Source: Nostoc sp. 'Lobaria pulmonaria (5183) cyanobiont' | GTDB lineage: Bacteria > Cyanobacteriota > Cyanobacteriia > Cyanobacteriales > Nostocaceae | Direction of reading: 5' to 3' | Assembly: GCF_002949795.1 (NCBI RefSeq) | Contig: NZ_CP026692.1 | Coordinates: 3,828,545 to 3,892,544, forward strand | Length of the DNA: 64,000 bases | Shown: piece after piece, positions 46,290 through 55,560 of the stretch | Position numbering within the stretch: the stretch's first letter is position 1 | Layout: each line of letters opens with the position of its first letter | The notes under the pieces: generated by a model | What the model saw: the letters and a program-made list of their open reading frames with translations, nothing else | Database searches by the model: none | Told to the model about the DNA's origin: nothing | Program-made: the position numbers and the translations under genes

Positions 46290-47381
46290 ATGGAAATCGG
46301 CGTTCCCAAGGAAAATAAGGATCAAGAGTTTCGGGTAGGGTTAAGTCCTTCTAGCGTGCGGGTGCTGCGAGAAAATGGTCATAGCATCTTCGTCGAGACG
46401 CAAGCAGGTAATGGTGCTGGATTCTCCGATGATGACTACAGAAGTGCTGGAGCCGAAATTGTCCCTACATCAGAAACGGCTTGGAATCGGGAATTGGTTG
46501 TTAAAGTCAAAGAACCTCTGAAATCTGAGTATAAATTTTTGCAAAAAGGGCAGATATTATTTACTTATTTACATTTAGCAGCCGATCGCAAATTGACAGA
46601 GCATTTAATTGATTGTGGCACAACTGCCATCGCTTACGAAACTGTAGAACAACCTGGGGCAAACAGACTACCCTTGCTCACCCCCATGAGCGTTATTGCC
46701 GGTCGGCTAGCAGTACAATTTGGGGCCAGATTCCTAGAACGTCAGCAAGGTGGCAGAGGAGTCCTTTTGGGCGGTGTCCCTGGAGTTAAACCAGGCAAAG
46801 TAGTAATTTTAGGTGGCGGCGTTGTCGGCACAGAAGCAGCTAAAATTGCTGTAGGCATAGGTGCTAGTGTCCAGATTTTAGATGTGAGTGTCGAGCGCTT
46901 ATCTTACTTAGAAACACTCTTTGGCTCTAGAGTGGAATTGCTTTATAGCAACTCTGCTCATATCGAAGCCGCAGTCATTGAAGCCGATTTGCTCATCGGT
47001 GCAGTTTTAGTACTAGGACGTAGAGCGCCAATACTAGTATCTCGCGAATTGGTCAAACAAATGCGTCCTGGTTCGGTAATAGTTGATGTAGCTGTTGACC
47101 AAGGCGGTTGCATAGAAACCTTACACCCTACATCCCACACAAATCCGGTATACATTGAAGAGGGTGTGGTGCATTATGGCGTTCCTAATATGCCAGGAGC
47201 AGTACCTTGGACATCAACTCAGGCACTTAATAATAGTACATTACCTTATGTTGTCCAGTTGGCGAATTTGGGAATTTTGGCACTGGAAGTTAACCCAGCA
47301 TTAGCTAAAGGTGTGAATGTGCAGAATCATCGCTTAGTGCATCCTGCTGTACAAGAAGTATTCCCTGATTTGGTAAATTAA
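46290..47381 (+). CDS. ald: Alanine dehydrogenase
   Basis: A 363-residue enzyme of the usual length, converting L-alanine and NAD+ to pyruvate, ammonia and NADH. Features: [20 protein letters not shown] at the start, [10 protein letters not shown] (catalytic Lys region), FTYLHLAAD (His), the Rossmann motif [17 protein letters not shown], and the active-site block [13 protein letters not shown] with [12 protein letters not shown] near the end. In heterocystous cyanobacteria alanine dehydrogenase serves alanine catabolism and diazotrophic growth; here it lies between hli and the CRISPR leader. Confidence 0.96.
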   Translation: MEIGVPKENKDQEFRVGLSPSSVRVLRENGHSIFVETQAGNGAGFSDDDYRSAGAEIVPTSETAWNRELVVKVKEPLKSEYKFLQKGQILFTYLHLAADRKLTEHLIDCGTTAIAYETVEQPGANRLPLLTPMSVIAGRLAVQFGARFLERQQGGRGVLLGGVPGVKPGKVVILGGGVVGTEAAKIAVGIGASVQILDVSVERLSYLETLFGSRVELLYSNSAHIEAAVIEADLLIGAVLVLGRRAPILVSRELVKQMRPGSVIVDVAVDQGGCIETLHPTSHTNPVYIEEGVVHYGVPNMPGAVPWTSTQALNNSTLPYVVQLANLGILALEVNPALAKGVNVQNHRLVHPAVQEVFPDLVN

Positions 47382-47455
47382 GGTGTGCAAGGATTAGGCG
47401 ATCGCTTATTTTAATGTTGGTAGCGATCGCCAATCAGACTAATTTTCTTGCCTTA

Positions 47456-47682
47456 TGCGCGGATGGGTAGGTGTACAAAATGAGAAGGAGCGAAAAAGGC
47501 TGTACGCTCAATCTATACAAGACTTTCAAGGCAACGGTACTTTCAAACCATCCGCGCACCTTATGGGGACGGGTTTTCAGCGATTTGCATCTTGTGATAT
47601 CACTATTCCCTGTGTTATGATTCGTTCATTTGCGCAACTGAACCTTGAAAACCAAATACAGCAGCGCTTTCAGAAGCCAGCG
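47456..47682 (+). promoter_or_regulatory. CRISPR leader with 11-bp inverted repeat
   Basis: The 227 bases before the first repeat have no supported gene and carry TGCGCGGATGG (47456-47466) and its exact complement CCATCCGCGCA (47548-47558), followed by GGGGACGGGTTTTCAGCGAT. The position at the non-degenerate end of the array identifies it as leader, with transcription and new-spacer addition on the plus strand. An 80-codon open frame through it has no family features. Confidence 0.75.
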
Positions 47683-48575
47683 ATTGCAATTAACTAAAAT
47701 CCCTATTAGGGATTGAAACAACTACACTTATAGCGATCGCATATACGATTATATTGCAATTAACTAAAATCCCTATTAGGGATTGAAACAGCGAATTTCT
47801 GCTAGTTCATTATCTTAATCATTGCAATTAACTAAAATCCCTATTAGGGATTGAAACTATCACCTATATATGCGTGTCTCTCACTGTAATCATTGCAATT
47901 AACTAAAATCCCTATTAGGGATTGAAACGGCGACATGACAACCCCACAGCTAAATTCCCTAGTATTGCAATTAACTAAAATCCCTATTAGGGATTGAAAC
48001 AGAAGATACCGAATCAAAGCAGTTGCTGACAGCATTGCAATTAACTAAAATCCCTATTAGGGATTGAAACTGGCAAAAGAAAGATTCACCTAGATCCTTT
48101 TGAAAATTGCAATTAACTAAAATCCCTATTAGGGATTGAAACAATAGGCAAGAATAGCAATGGTGACACTTTTGAATTATTGCAATTAACTAAAATCCCT
48201 ATTAGGGATTGAAACAGCAGAAGCCAATCTCAATAGACTGGAATTTAACAATTGCAATTAACTAAAATCCCTATTAGGGATTGAAACGCCGCCAGCTTCT
48301 ACGCTACCATGTGGCAGCAAAACATTGCAATTAACTAAAATCCCTATTAGGGATTGAAACGCCAATAAAGATGTTTTTTATAAAGGTGTTGATTATTGCA
48401 ATTAACTAAAATCCCTATTAGGGATTGAAACCCCAGAGAAAAGGGTATGCCCTGCGTAGTTAGGAATTGCAATTAACTAAAATCCCTATTAGGGATTGAA
48501 ACTAAATCTTTTATCTTCAAAAGAGAACAGGTTTACAAATTGCAATTAACTAAAATCCCTATTAGGGATTGAAAC
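47683..48575 (+). CRISPR. CRISPR array: 13 perfect 37-bp repeats, 12 spacers, degenerate 14th repeat
   Basis: The repeat starts ATTGCAATTAACTAAAATCC and ends CTATTAGGGATTGAAAC (37 bp), with an AATCCC-TATTA-GGGATT hairpin and an ATTGAAAC handle. Repeats begin at 47683, 47753, 47821, 47892, 47964, 48034, 48106, 48179, 48251, 48324, 48395, 48466 and 48539. Spacers are 31-36 bases. After one more 36-base spacer, ATTGTAATTAAC...AAAATC (48612 on) is a decayed terminal repeat. The handle is typical of type I-D/III-B repeats in cyanobacteria. No cas gene is in the window, so processing must be in trans. Confidence 0.98.
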
Positions 48576-48670
48576 ATTAAGATTGTAAGTGTAACAATTG
48601 TTGTTGCACCAATTGTAATTAACCTTTAAAATCTAAAATCCAAAATTGTTTAACTAAAGCGATCGCCTTT

Positions 48671-49224
48671 TCAACCCAACAATTCGTCTACAGCTACACT
48701 AAAACCCAGTAATACTTTTGAAAAGCTAACCACATCACCAGCTTTAAACCCGCAAACCTGATTATCAGTGATGACAAAAACTAATTGACTTTCAGGAAAT
48801 ACTAGCCAAACTTCCTCACAACCGGACTGTAAATACTCCTGCGCTTTGAGAAATAATTCTTCAGCTAAATCGGTGGGTGAAACTATCTCAGCAATCAACG
48901 GGAAACTCTGTGGCAAAGTGGGAACATCACCAAACTCAGTTACCAACTCAGGCGTTAGATAAGCTACATCAGGACGACGACCCTGTTTATATGTACGACA
49001 AGGTACTTCAGTATAAACTTTCCCACCTTGTTGATTGGAGTTAATGTAACTTCTCCAGTAAAACCAATATTTAATTGAATTTCGCTATGTTTTAATGTCA
49101 TCCCTGTTTTTTCTACTAGTTGCTCGTCTACCCACTCCATTCCCTCTGGAGGATTTGCCATGAAGTCTTCTAATGAGAGGATTTCGGATACGGTTACAAC
49201 ATCATTGTGTTTGGAAACTAACAT
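48671..49224 (-). pseudogene. Uma2-family (DUF820) endonuclease-like gene, frameshifted
   Basis: The N-terminal part starts at 49224 (SLEDFMANPPEGMEWVDEQLVEK, standard Uma2 opening) and runs out of frame near 49050-49085. The proper continuation lies in another frame (WRSYINSNQQGGKVYTEV, then GRRPDVAYLTPELVTEFGDV, SFPLIAEIVSPTD, and EVWLVFPE). All parts of a normal Uma2 protein are present but split by at least one indel, so the gene is probably inactive. Uma2 proteins have a PD-(D/E)XK-like fold and expand massively in cyanobacteria. It sits directly after the CRISPR array. Confidence 0.82.
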
Positions 49225-49375
49225 TGTGAGCCTCCATTTTGGCTAGTTAAACATTCAAAATTCAAAAGAGTTACATAAGGAGATTTAAACCCTAACTGAA
49301 ATAGTAGTATCGAAGCGATCGCGTCACTTTTAGCAACCAGCAATATCACCCCAAGCTAGTGATAAAATCAACTTT

Positions 49376-50431
49376 TTAAAGCATTACCAAACTAGCTTGT
49401 GTTTCTTCCTCTAATTCATAACCATTAGCCAGTTTTTCAATTGCTTGGTCAATCATGGCTAAACCTTGATCTACCTTTTCAACTAAACTTAGCTGTCCTC
49501 GAAGTTCGGCAGCACCAACGAAACCTTTAGCATACCAAGTCATGTGCTTACGGGCTTGACGCACGCCGCGATCGCCTTTATATTCCCACAAGGCTTGTAA
49601 ATGATCTCTTGCACATTCCAAACGCTCAATCGGTGTAGGTGTCGGTAATATCTCCCCTGTTTTTAGGAAGCGATCGATTTCTCCCACCAAAAACGGATAA
49701 CCCAAAGTTCCACGAGAACACATGACGCCATCAGCGCCAGTTTGCTCTAAACATTTCACGGCTGCTTCAACAGAAAAAATATCTCCATTCCCAATCACTG
49801 GGATAGAAAGCACTTCTTTTACACGGGTAATCCATTCCCAACGCGCATTGCCATTGTACCCTTGGGCGCGGGTGCGTCCATGTACCGTAATCATTTTCGC
49901 TCCGGCATCTTCCATCCGCTTGGCAAAGTCGAGAATCGTAATTTCGTTGTCATTCCAGCCAATACGGGTTTTTACTGTCACAGGTACATCAACAGCTTTT
50001 ACCACTTCCCGCACAATTGCTTCTGCTACTTCTGGTTGCCGCAACAATGAAGAACCACCACCATTTTTAGTGATTTTATTAACCGGACAACCCATATTAA
50101 TATCAACAGTATCAGCACCTTCGGCAACTGCCTTTATTGCTGCTTCTGCCAGGAAATCTGGACGACAATCAAATAGTTGAACGCTAATTGGGCGTTCATT
50201 TGGATCTACCTCCATGATTTTGGGTAACTGCTTGACATAATGCAACCCTGTAGCATTTACCATTTCGGTATACATCATCGAATCTGGGGCATAGCGACGC
50301 ACGAGACGGCGAAACACCATATCTGTGACTCCAGATAGAGGCGACTGAAGAACCCGACTTTTTACCTCAAATGAGCCAATCTTTAAGGGTTGGGAGAGTC
50401 TAGCTTGGAGAATGGGAGAGAGCGAAATCAT
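49376..50431 (-). CDS. dusB: tRNA-dihydrouridine synthase
   Basis: A 351-residue flavoenzyme. LQSPLSGVTDMVFRRLVRRY at the FMN site, MYTEMV, VQLFDCRPDFLAEAA, the catalytic Cys in INMGCPVNKITKNGGGSSLL, VPVTVKTRIGW, MITVHGRTRAQGYNG and GVMCSRGTLGYPFLV are all in place. It reduces uridines in the D loop using NADPH. The start is chosen by the family N-terminus. Confidence 0.94.
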   Translation of the reverse strand: MISLSPILQARLSQPLKIGSFEVKSRVLQSPLSGVTDMVFRRLVRRYAPDSMMYTEMVNATGLHYVKQLPKIMEVDPNERPISVQLFDCRPDFLAEAAIKAVAEGADTVDINMGCPVNKITKNGGGSSLLRQPEVAEAIVREVVKAVDVPVTVKTRIGWNDNEITILDFAKRMEDAGAKMITVHGRTRAQGYNGNARWEWITRVKEVLSIPVIGNGDIFSVEAAVKCLEQTGADGVMCSRGTLGYPFLVGEIDRFLKTGEILPTPTPIERLECARDHLQALWEYKGDRGVRQARKHMTWYAKGFVGAAELRGQLSLVEKVDQGLAMIDQAIEKLANGYELEEETQASLVML

Positions 50432-50585
50432 AGAAAAAATTAAAAATTGTAGGAACCGAAGATAGCTAGGATATTTAGAGATACTGTTTATTTTCGTTGA
50501 TTTATCTGGACTTAGAGGCTATTTTTGCAGCTTACCGAATTTGTTTAACTTCCAAATCTCAATACCTGCGTGATTTGTTTGGCTG

Positions 50586-50792
50586 TCAACCCCAAGACCA
50601 ATAATTATCGTTGTAAAATTCAGTTTTTGTCTGATCCCACTTAATGCCCTTACCTAAAAATAACCCAGGAAGCTTCGGCAAGTAGTGGAGAATTAATCCA
50701 CCAAATTGCTTATCAGCTTCTGCGTGCAGTTGCGCTAAAACAGTTTCAACTCTTGCGTCGTTGAGTGCGCTTGGTTTAGATAGTTTGCTCAT
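50586..50792 (-). pseudogene. N-terminal fragment of an O-methyltransferase-like gene
   Basis: 68 residues. MSKLSKPSALNDARVETVLAQLHAEA and KWDQTKTEFYNDNYWSWG match the opening of cyanobacterial SAM-dependent O-methyltransferases as I remember them, where the SAM-binding motif would follow. Here the frame stops before any such motif, and no continuation was found in other frames. A truncated remnant. Confidence 0.6.
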
Positions 50793-50813
50793 AGTAATTA
50801 CTAATTTTTGAGA

Positions 50814-51551
50814 TTATTTCAAGGTAAATACTCCGTACTTTTTAAATACTTTACCTGCTTCAAGCTTGTCTATGCCTTCAACGATCGCAATTAAATCACC
50901 GCTAGCAGTTAAAATGCGAAAGTTTCCTTTTACAGTCTCAAACTTGTATTGTTGTGGTTGCCCTGCCAAGGAAATTCTATCCTGAGACTTGGTGAAATTT
51001 TGAATTCGAGCATAATCAGCATCTCCTTTACCAACATAAAACGGTTCAGCTTTCGGGTTAGCAATAGTGATGAAGCTACCCAAGAGAAATTCATTCTTTG
51101 AACCTTTGGTTGCAATTAAGGTATCCACCTCACCAACGCCTAAAGTTTTCGGACGTATGGGAAATGGGCCCTTCTTATCTGATACAATTTCAAAGTTAAT
51201 GCCAGTCAGGCAAGGAGATTGACCAAAGCCAGTCACTGTATCATTGCCACTAGTGCCTGTAAAGTATCCTTCAATCACTTCTCCTTTAGAATTTTTGCCA
51301 GACTTTCCTACTTTTTCATAGTGATCTAAGGCAGATTTGAATTTTCCTTCTTGAATCAATTTGACAACATCGGGATTTGCCAGCAGATAAATTTCTGAGT
51401 TGAAACCAGCTTTTTCTTGATTGTCTATCTGAGTTGCTGAGATTTCGCTTGCAGTGGATTGATTCGCTATCGGTGGTTGAGGTGTTGGTTGACAAGCAAC
51501 GGCGATCGCACTACTGGTAATTAACAAAGCACTGAATAAAAATGGTTTCAT
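50814..51551 (-). CDS. Putative lipoprotein with Ca-binding-like segment
   Basis: A 245-residue protein. The signal peptide ends in the lipobox ITSSAIAVAC (Cys20). Residues about 50-80 (EIYLLANPDVVKLIQEGKFKSALDHYEKVGKSG) match the repeat seen in cyanobacterial haemolysin-type Ca-binding proteins. They are followed by EGYFTGTSGNDTVTGFG, a partial RTX-like nonapeptide, and a beta-rich remainder. Outer- or inner-membrane anchored. Function unknown. Confidence 0.75.
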   Translation of the reverse strand: MKPFLFSALLITSSAIAVACQPTPQPPIANQSTASEISATQIDNQEKAGFNSEIYLLANPDVVKLIQEGKFKSALDHYEKVGKSGKNSKGEVIEGYFTGTSGNDTVTGFGQSPCLTGINFEIVSDKKGPFPIRPKTLGVGEVDTLIATKGSKNEFLLGSFITIANPKAEPFYVGKGDADYARIQNFTKSQDRISLAGQPQQYKFETVKGNFRILTASGDLIAIVEGIDKLEAGKVFKKYGVFTLK

Positions 51552-51660
51552 TGTAATTATCTGGTTAATGATTGGTAACTAATAGAATACTTGAGTAGCA
51601 GCATTGGAATTAAAATTTCACTGCAATAACATTAATGATGGCGAAAGATTTACGTAGAGA

Positions 51661-51948
51661 TTAGCCTGATGACAGGGGTAAAACTTTGGTTTCAAGAATC
51701 AAACTGGCATTGCGAAAGTAGGGCAGTTTGGCAATCCAGCGAATCCATCGCAGGGCATTAAGTCGATGCGGATAACGATAATTTTCCTGCACTAACGAAA
51801 GCACCGGTGCGATCGCTTGCCACCATTCAAACACTTTCGGATCGCAAAACAAAGCACCGACTTGACGTTGATGTTCATCCACCCGAACGCGGGTAGTCAT
51901 CAGCATAGTACGCGGAACGCCTGTGAGTTTTGTCGGAAATTGAGTCAT
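51661..51948 (-). pseudogene. Leucine-carboxyl-methyltransferase-like gene with internal deletion
   Basis: 95 residues. The start (MTQFPTKLTGVPRTMLMTTRVR) has the LTGV-x-TxL opening of the LCM/Ppm1-like SAM methyltransferases of cyanobacteria, and the end (RYPHRLNALRWIRWIAKLPYFRN) reads like a family C-terminus. The 200 residues of the SAM domain between are missing. Likely collapsed by deletion. Confidence 0.5.
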
Positions 51949-52050
51949 ATTTAGGAATTAGCCTGACAAAATAGCAGTTCTAGCGGATGGTGGACTATCT
52001 TGAAACTTCCTCTAACTACTCCCCTTAATCCCTCTGGTGGTAAGGTGGGG

Positions 52051-52149
52051 TTAAAACTGCACTGAAACCGAGCCAATCACCGTGAAGGGTTCGCCAAAAT
52101 TGTTGCCTCCGCGTCGCTGATTCGCTACACTTTCGATGTATTTGACATC
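52051..52149 (-). pseudogene. C-terminal scrap of a TonB-dependent receptor
   Basis: A minus-strand frame ending at TAA 52051-52053 reads DVKYIESVANQRRGGNNFGE then PFTVIGSVSVQF, the terminal beta-strand and C-terminal Phe of TonB-dependent outer-membrane receptors. Upstream the frame continues as unrelated sequence. The surrounding 51.95-52.6 kb holds no intact gene and reads as decayed DNA. Confidence 0.5.
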
Positions 52150-52601
52150 ACCGCTCTTAATAAGATTTATTTTCAATTCACTAAATCTATAAAAGCTAAT
52201 TCCGATAACAACACAGGCAACAAGCAAACTTCTGCTGCCCTCAAACTCCCTTAGAGGTACAACACCATCAGCACCTTCGCCACCACTGCTATCTGTCTGT
52301 CGCCCTAACTAACTGCATTGCCTTAGTCACTCCCGCCGTGCTGTAGCTGGTGCAACTTGGTGTAATCCGGTGGGGGATTCGTTGCAACTGGTCTATTTGA
52401 ACTAGTAAGTTTTCAGCTTCTTGAAGTCGCTCTGGATCTTTTTCAAGAAAAAGGCAATAAAAATACTGTCAGTTTTCACGCATGATCTATTGCTGAGATT
52501 TGCCCGTTGAGATTTTACCGTGAAATACTACTGATAAAAATTAGTAAGCCGACGGCAAATCAGCAGTCGGCTTGGCAAATTCATAATGATTCAGTTGCAA
52601 T

Positions 52602-53504
52602 TTAGCCGTGAGTTGCACCTTGAGGAGGACGCGAGACAACTTTTTTGGCTAAACCCAAAGTCTGCAACACTAGGATGCTCCACCAAGTAACATCAATCTC
52701 CCACCAAGACAACCCAGATTTCGCCAGATGGGGATAAGTATGATGGTTGTTGTGCCATCCTTCTCCGTATGTGACGAGGGATACCCACCAAAGATTACGA
52801 GCACCATCATTGGCATCAAAGGTGCGATAACCCCACAGGTGTGATGCGGAGTTCACAAACCAGGTTGAGTGCCAAAGCAAGACACACCTGACAAATACTC
52901 CGTAAATCACAAAAGACCATCCTCCTAAGGCATATAGCAGCAGCCCGAAGGGTATTTGCAACAGCAAAAAGTAGCGATCCAGCCAACAATAAAAGGGTTG
53001 TCTTGCTAGATCGGGGGCATATTTTTTATAGGTTTCATAGTCAAAAAATTCTGGACGTGGGTAAAAAATCCACAATATATGGCTCCACCAAAATCCTCTT
53101 TGAGCAGAATAGGGGTCTAGGTCAATATCTTCTGTGTGGGCGTGATGCTGGCGGTGTCCACCTACCCAAAAAATTGGCCCACCTTGCAAAGCCAACGCTC
53201 CAATGAGGGCGATCGCATACTCTAACCACTTGGGAACTTGGAAACTCCGATGGCTCAGTAGTCGGTGATATCCCAGGCAAATACCAATACTCCCGAATAA
53301 CCAGTGCAGAAACACTAGCAAACCTAATGCTGGCCAGGAGAAAAACCAAGGAGCCAGAAGTGCTAAAGCATGAAATGCAGCAAAAAATACTACATTCGTC
53401 CAACTGAGTCGAGGTGAGTTGCCTCTCTCAGGGGCGATGGCTTCTCTACGAGACGCTACGCGAACGCCAACGCTTTTAGCGAACGCCCCAAAATTTGCGG
53501 TCAT
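52602..53504 (-). CDS. desC: Acyl-lipid/acyl-CoA delta-9-type desaturase
   Basis: A 300-residue membrane di-iron desaturase from the ATG at 53504, with AGGA upstream (a frame from 53618 would add 38 residues unlike the family). Three His boxes are visible: HRLLSHRS, HRQHHAHTEDID and HNNHH (in GEGWHNNHHTYPH), with four membrane segments. It introduces the first double bond in membrane lipid acyl chains. The N-terminal part (AKSVGVRVASRREAIAPERG, encoded at 53430-53490) matches a dispersed Nostoc repeat translated in frame, absent from homologues as I recall. It is divergent from a TetR-like regulator that may control it. Confidence 0.9.
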   Translation of the reverse strand: MTANFGAFAKSVGVRVASRREAIAPERGNSPRLSWTNVVFFAAFHALALLAPWFFSWPALGLLVFLHWLFGSIGICLGYHRLLSHRSFQVPKWLEYAIALIGALALQGGPIFWVGGHRQHHAHTEDIDLDPYSAQRGFWWSHILWIFYPRPEFFDYETYKKYAPDLARQPFYCWLDRYFLLLQIPFGLLLYALGGWSFVIYGVFVRCVLLWHSTWFVNSASHLWGYRTFDANDGARNLWWVSLVTYGEGWHNNHHTYPHLAKSGLSWWEIDVTWWSILVLQTLGLAKKVVSRPPQGATHG

Positions 53505-53666
53505 AAAAATTCCTGTTGATGGATGATGAAGCAATTTGCCTTTTCTTGGATGCCATCCCACAAGGGATTTACCCGCCCTATATACTAGTTCGTTACAGGA
53601 GAGTAAAGCAAGTATCACTTACATTTGTTATGCTAGCAGAACTCTGATACATCTTGCAAGTGCCAC

Positions 53667-54908
53667 TTGCATTTTTCTATGTCGTCTCAACTCATTTCCA
53701 CTCGTCAACGCCTGATTCAAGCTGCACTTGAGTTGTTTTCCGCTCAGGGAGTTAGCGCTACCACAACCCGCCAAATCGCCGAAAAAGCCGAAGTCAACGA
53801 AGTGACTCTATTTCGGAATTTTGGCAATAAGCATGGACTGCTTTTAGCTGTGCTGGAAGAGTCCGCAGCCTTCAAAGATTTAGGTGAATCGCTGGTGCGG
53901 CGGGCAACGCCTCCCGGCAATGTCTACCAAGCTCTTAAAGATTATGCAAGTGACAGCTTACATGCATTAGAACGAGTGCCAGAGTTCGTGCGGTCTGTGG
54001 TCGGAGAAGCCGACCAATTCCCAGCAGAAAATCGCCGCGCACTAGGCAGGGGAGTAACAGAGGCAAACCGCTATGTGGCTCAGTATTTAGCTACTGTAAT
54101 CCAGCAAGGACACTTAAATACCTATTTACCCGCAGAAAAATTAGCCAGTTTGCTGAATGGGATGATCTTAGGATATGCCGTAATTGAGTTTACCAGCGAA
54201 TTTCACGAACTTTGGGAGGATCGCGATGATTTTTTGGAAAATTTGGTGGAGTTGTTTTTACATGGAGCCATGTCATCTTCAGCGGAATCAGCAACAAACT
54301 CCTTACAAGGAGGCTTCATTACCACAGAAGTAGCTGATTTACCAGCTAGTTTAGTTCATGAAATTCTGCAACAAGCCAGAAAATGGGGAGTACGAGATTA
54401 TGCCTTAGCTTATGTGTTATTTGGGGCTGGGTTATCCGCTACAGAAATAATTAGCTTGGAGCGATCGCACCAAATCTACGATACTCAAGGACACTTCCTG
54501 CAAATTACAATCCCAGGATTTGTCCGTCAAGTGCCTGTGAATCAGTGGATTTTGGGCAAACGCTACGGCTCTTACACTAATAATCCTCTAATTAAATGGC
54601 ACAAAAGCCGTAAAGATGCTCAAACAGCCATGTTTTTGAATGAAACAGGCAAACCGATTTCCGAATCAGAGCTTCAGACACGTTGGCAAGTATGGAGTGA
54701 GGGACTGTTAACTCCCCAAGGACAAACACCAGTAATTGCCCAAGCACAACAAACCTGGCGCGTAGAAATGTTAATGCGGGGGATCACCTTAGAAAACCTG
54801 ATTATTTTAACAGGTTGCGATCGCGCCCAATTACAACCCTATGCCCGCCGAGCCAAAGAAAAAGCCGCCCTAGAGCAAGCGACTCGTTTGGATCATAAAC
54901 CGGGATAA
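53667..54908 (+). CDS. TetR-family regulator fused to a degenerate tyrosine-recombinase-like domain
   Basis: A 413-residue protein. Residues 10-60 are a TetR helix-turn-helix (RLIQAALELFSAQGVSATTTRQIAEKAEVNEVTLFRNFGNK), quoted only to show the standard TetR pattern in parts: FSAQGVSATTTRQIA and VTLFRNFGNK. The ligand/dimer domain runs to about 205. From about 225, RDYALAYVLFGAGLSATEIISL, WHKSRKDAQTAMFLNETGKP and a segment with R365 and Y392 align with XerC-like integrases, but the first catalytic Arg is Ser and catalytic His residues are missing. It is likely a regulator, perhaps of the divergent desaturase 160 bases away. An ATG at 53679 is an alternative start. Confidence 0.85.
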   Translation: MHFSMSSQLISTRQRLIQAALELFSAQGVSATTTRQIAEKAEVNEVTLFRNFGNKHGLLLAVLEESAAFKDLGESLVRRATPPGNVYQALKDYASDSLHALERVPEFVRSVVGEADQFPAENRRALGRGVTEANRYVAQYLATVIQQGHLNTYLPAEKLASLLNGMILGYAVIEFTSEFHELWEDRDDFLENLVELFLHGAMSSSAESATNSLQGGFITTEVADLPASLVHEILQQARKWGVRDYALAYVLFGAGLSATEIISLERSHQIYDTQGHFLQITIPGFVRQVPVNQWILGKRYGSYTNNPLIKWHKSRKDAQTAMFLNETGKPISESELQTRWQVWSEGLLTPQGQTPVIAQAQQTWRVEMLMRGITLENLIILTGCDRAQLQPYARRAKEKAALEQATRLDHKPG

Positions 54909-55003
54909 GGAGTAGGGAGATTAGCTGTACTCTCATACCATTTCACTAAATTATTGATACAAATTACTTCCCCTGCCTCCCCTGCCTGCCATCTGTATCA
55001 GTC

Positions 55004-55375
55004 TTAAAGTGAAACGGTATCAGATGGGGATTGGGTGTTACTCGAACGGCGTGATAATTTCTTGCGTGACTTGCCTCCCGCCTGGACATATTGCAAACTG
55101 TCTTTGCCATAATGCGTTGCCACACTCATTAACATCTTTTCAGAATAGCCGCCCAATTCTTCTTCAATTAGAGAGAGGCGACCTGCCATTTCATCTATGC
55201 TAGAGAGTAAAGTGTTGTAAGTAGATAGCTGGGTTTGCAAGGTTTGGATGTGGCTGTCGTAGTCTGTCAAATTTAATCCGTTGCCAAATTCTAGCGTCGG
55301 GCTAATCGATCGCATTCCTGCAATTCGACGGAGAGCCTTTTCTAGAGTCGGTGAACTGCGTTTTAGTCGTGCCAT
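55004..55375 (-). CDS. Small conserved coiled-coil protein, unknown
   Basis: A 123-residue basic/helical protein (ISPTLEFGNGLNLTDYDSHI then QTQLSTYNTLLSSIDEMAGR) with a Lys/Arg/Ser-rich tail. It resembles cyanobacterial hypothetical proteins linked to plasmid or stress loci, but no domain is certain. It lies convergent to the TetR fusion gene. Confidence 0.65.
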   Translation of the reverse strand: MARLKRSSPTLEKALRRIAGMRSISPTLEFGNGLNLTDYDSHIQTLQTQLSTYNTLLSSIDEMAGRLSLIEEELGGYSEKMLMSVATHYGKDSLQYVQAGGKSRKKLSRRSSNTQSPSDTVSL

Positions 55376-55560
55376 AAAATGCGCTCCTGAAGGAAGTTAT
55401 GGGATTACTGCATGTACTCTAGCCAATGCAACAATAAACTTCTCTGAGAGATAATTCGGAAAAATTAAAGCAAATTAAGATCGACCTAATTATTTTTAGT
55501 GGATTGTACTGAGGGATTTATTAATTTTGTCATAAAAGTAACATCAAATAAGCAACAGAT

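Noticed and set aside
47455..47697. 80-codon frame before the CRISPR array
   Set aside because: Coincides with the leader and runs into the first repeat; no protein features.
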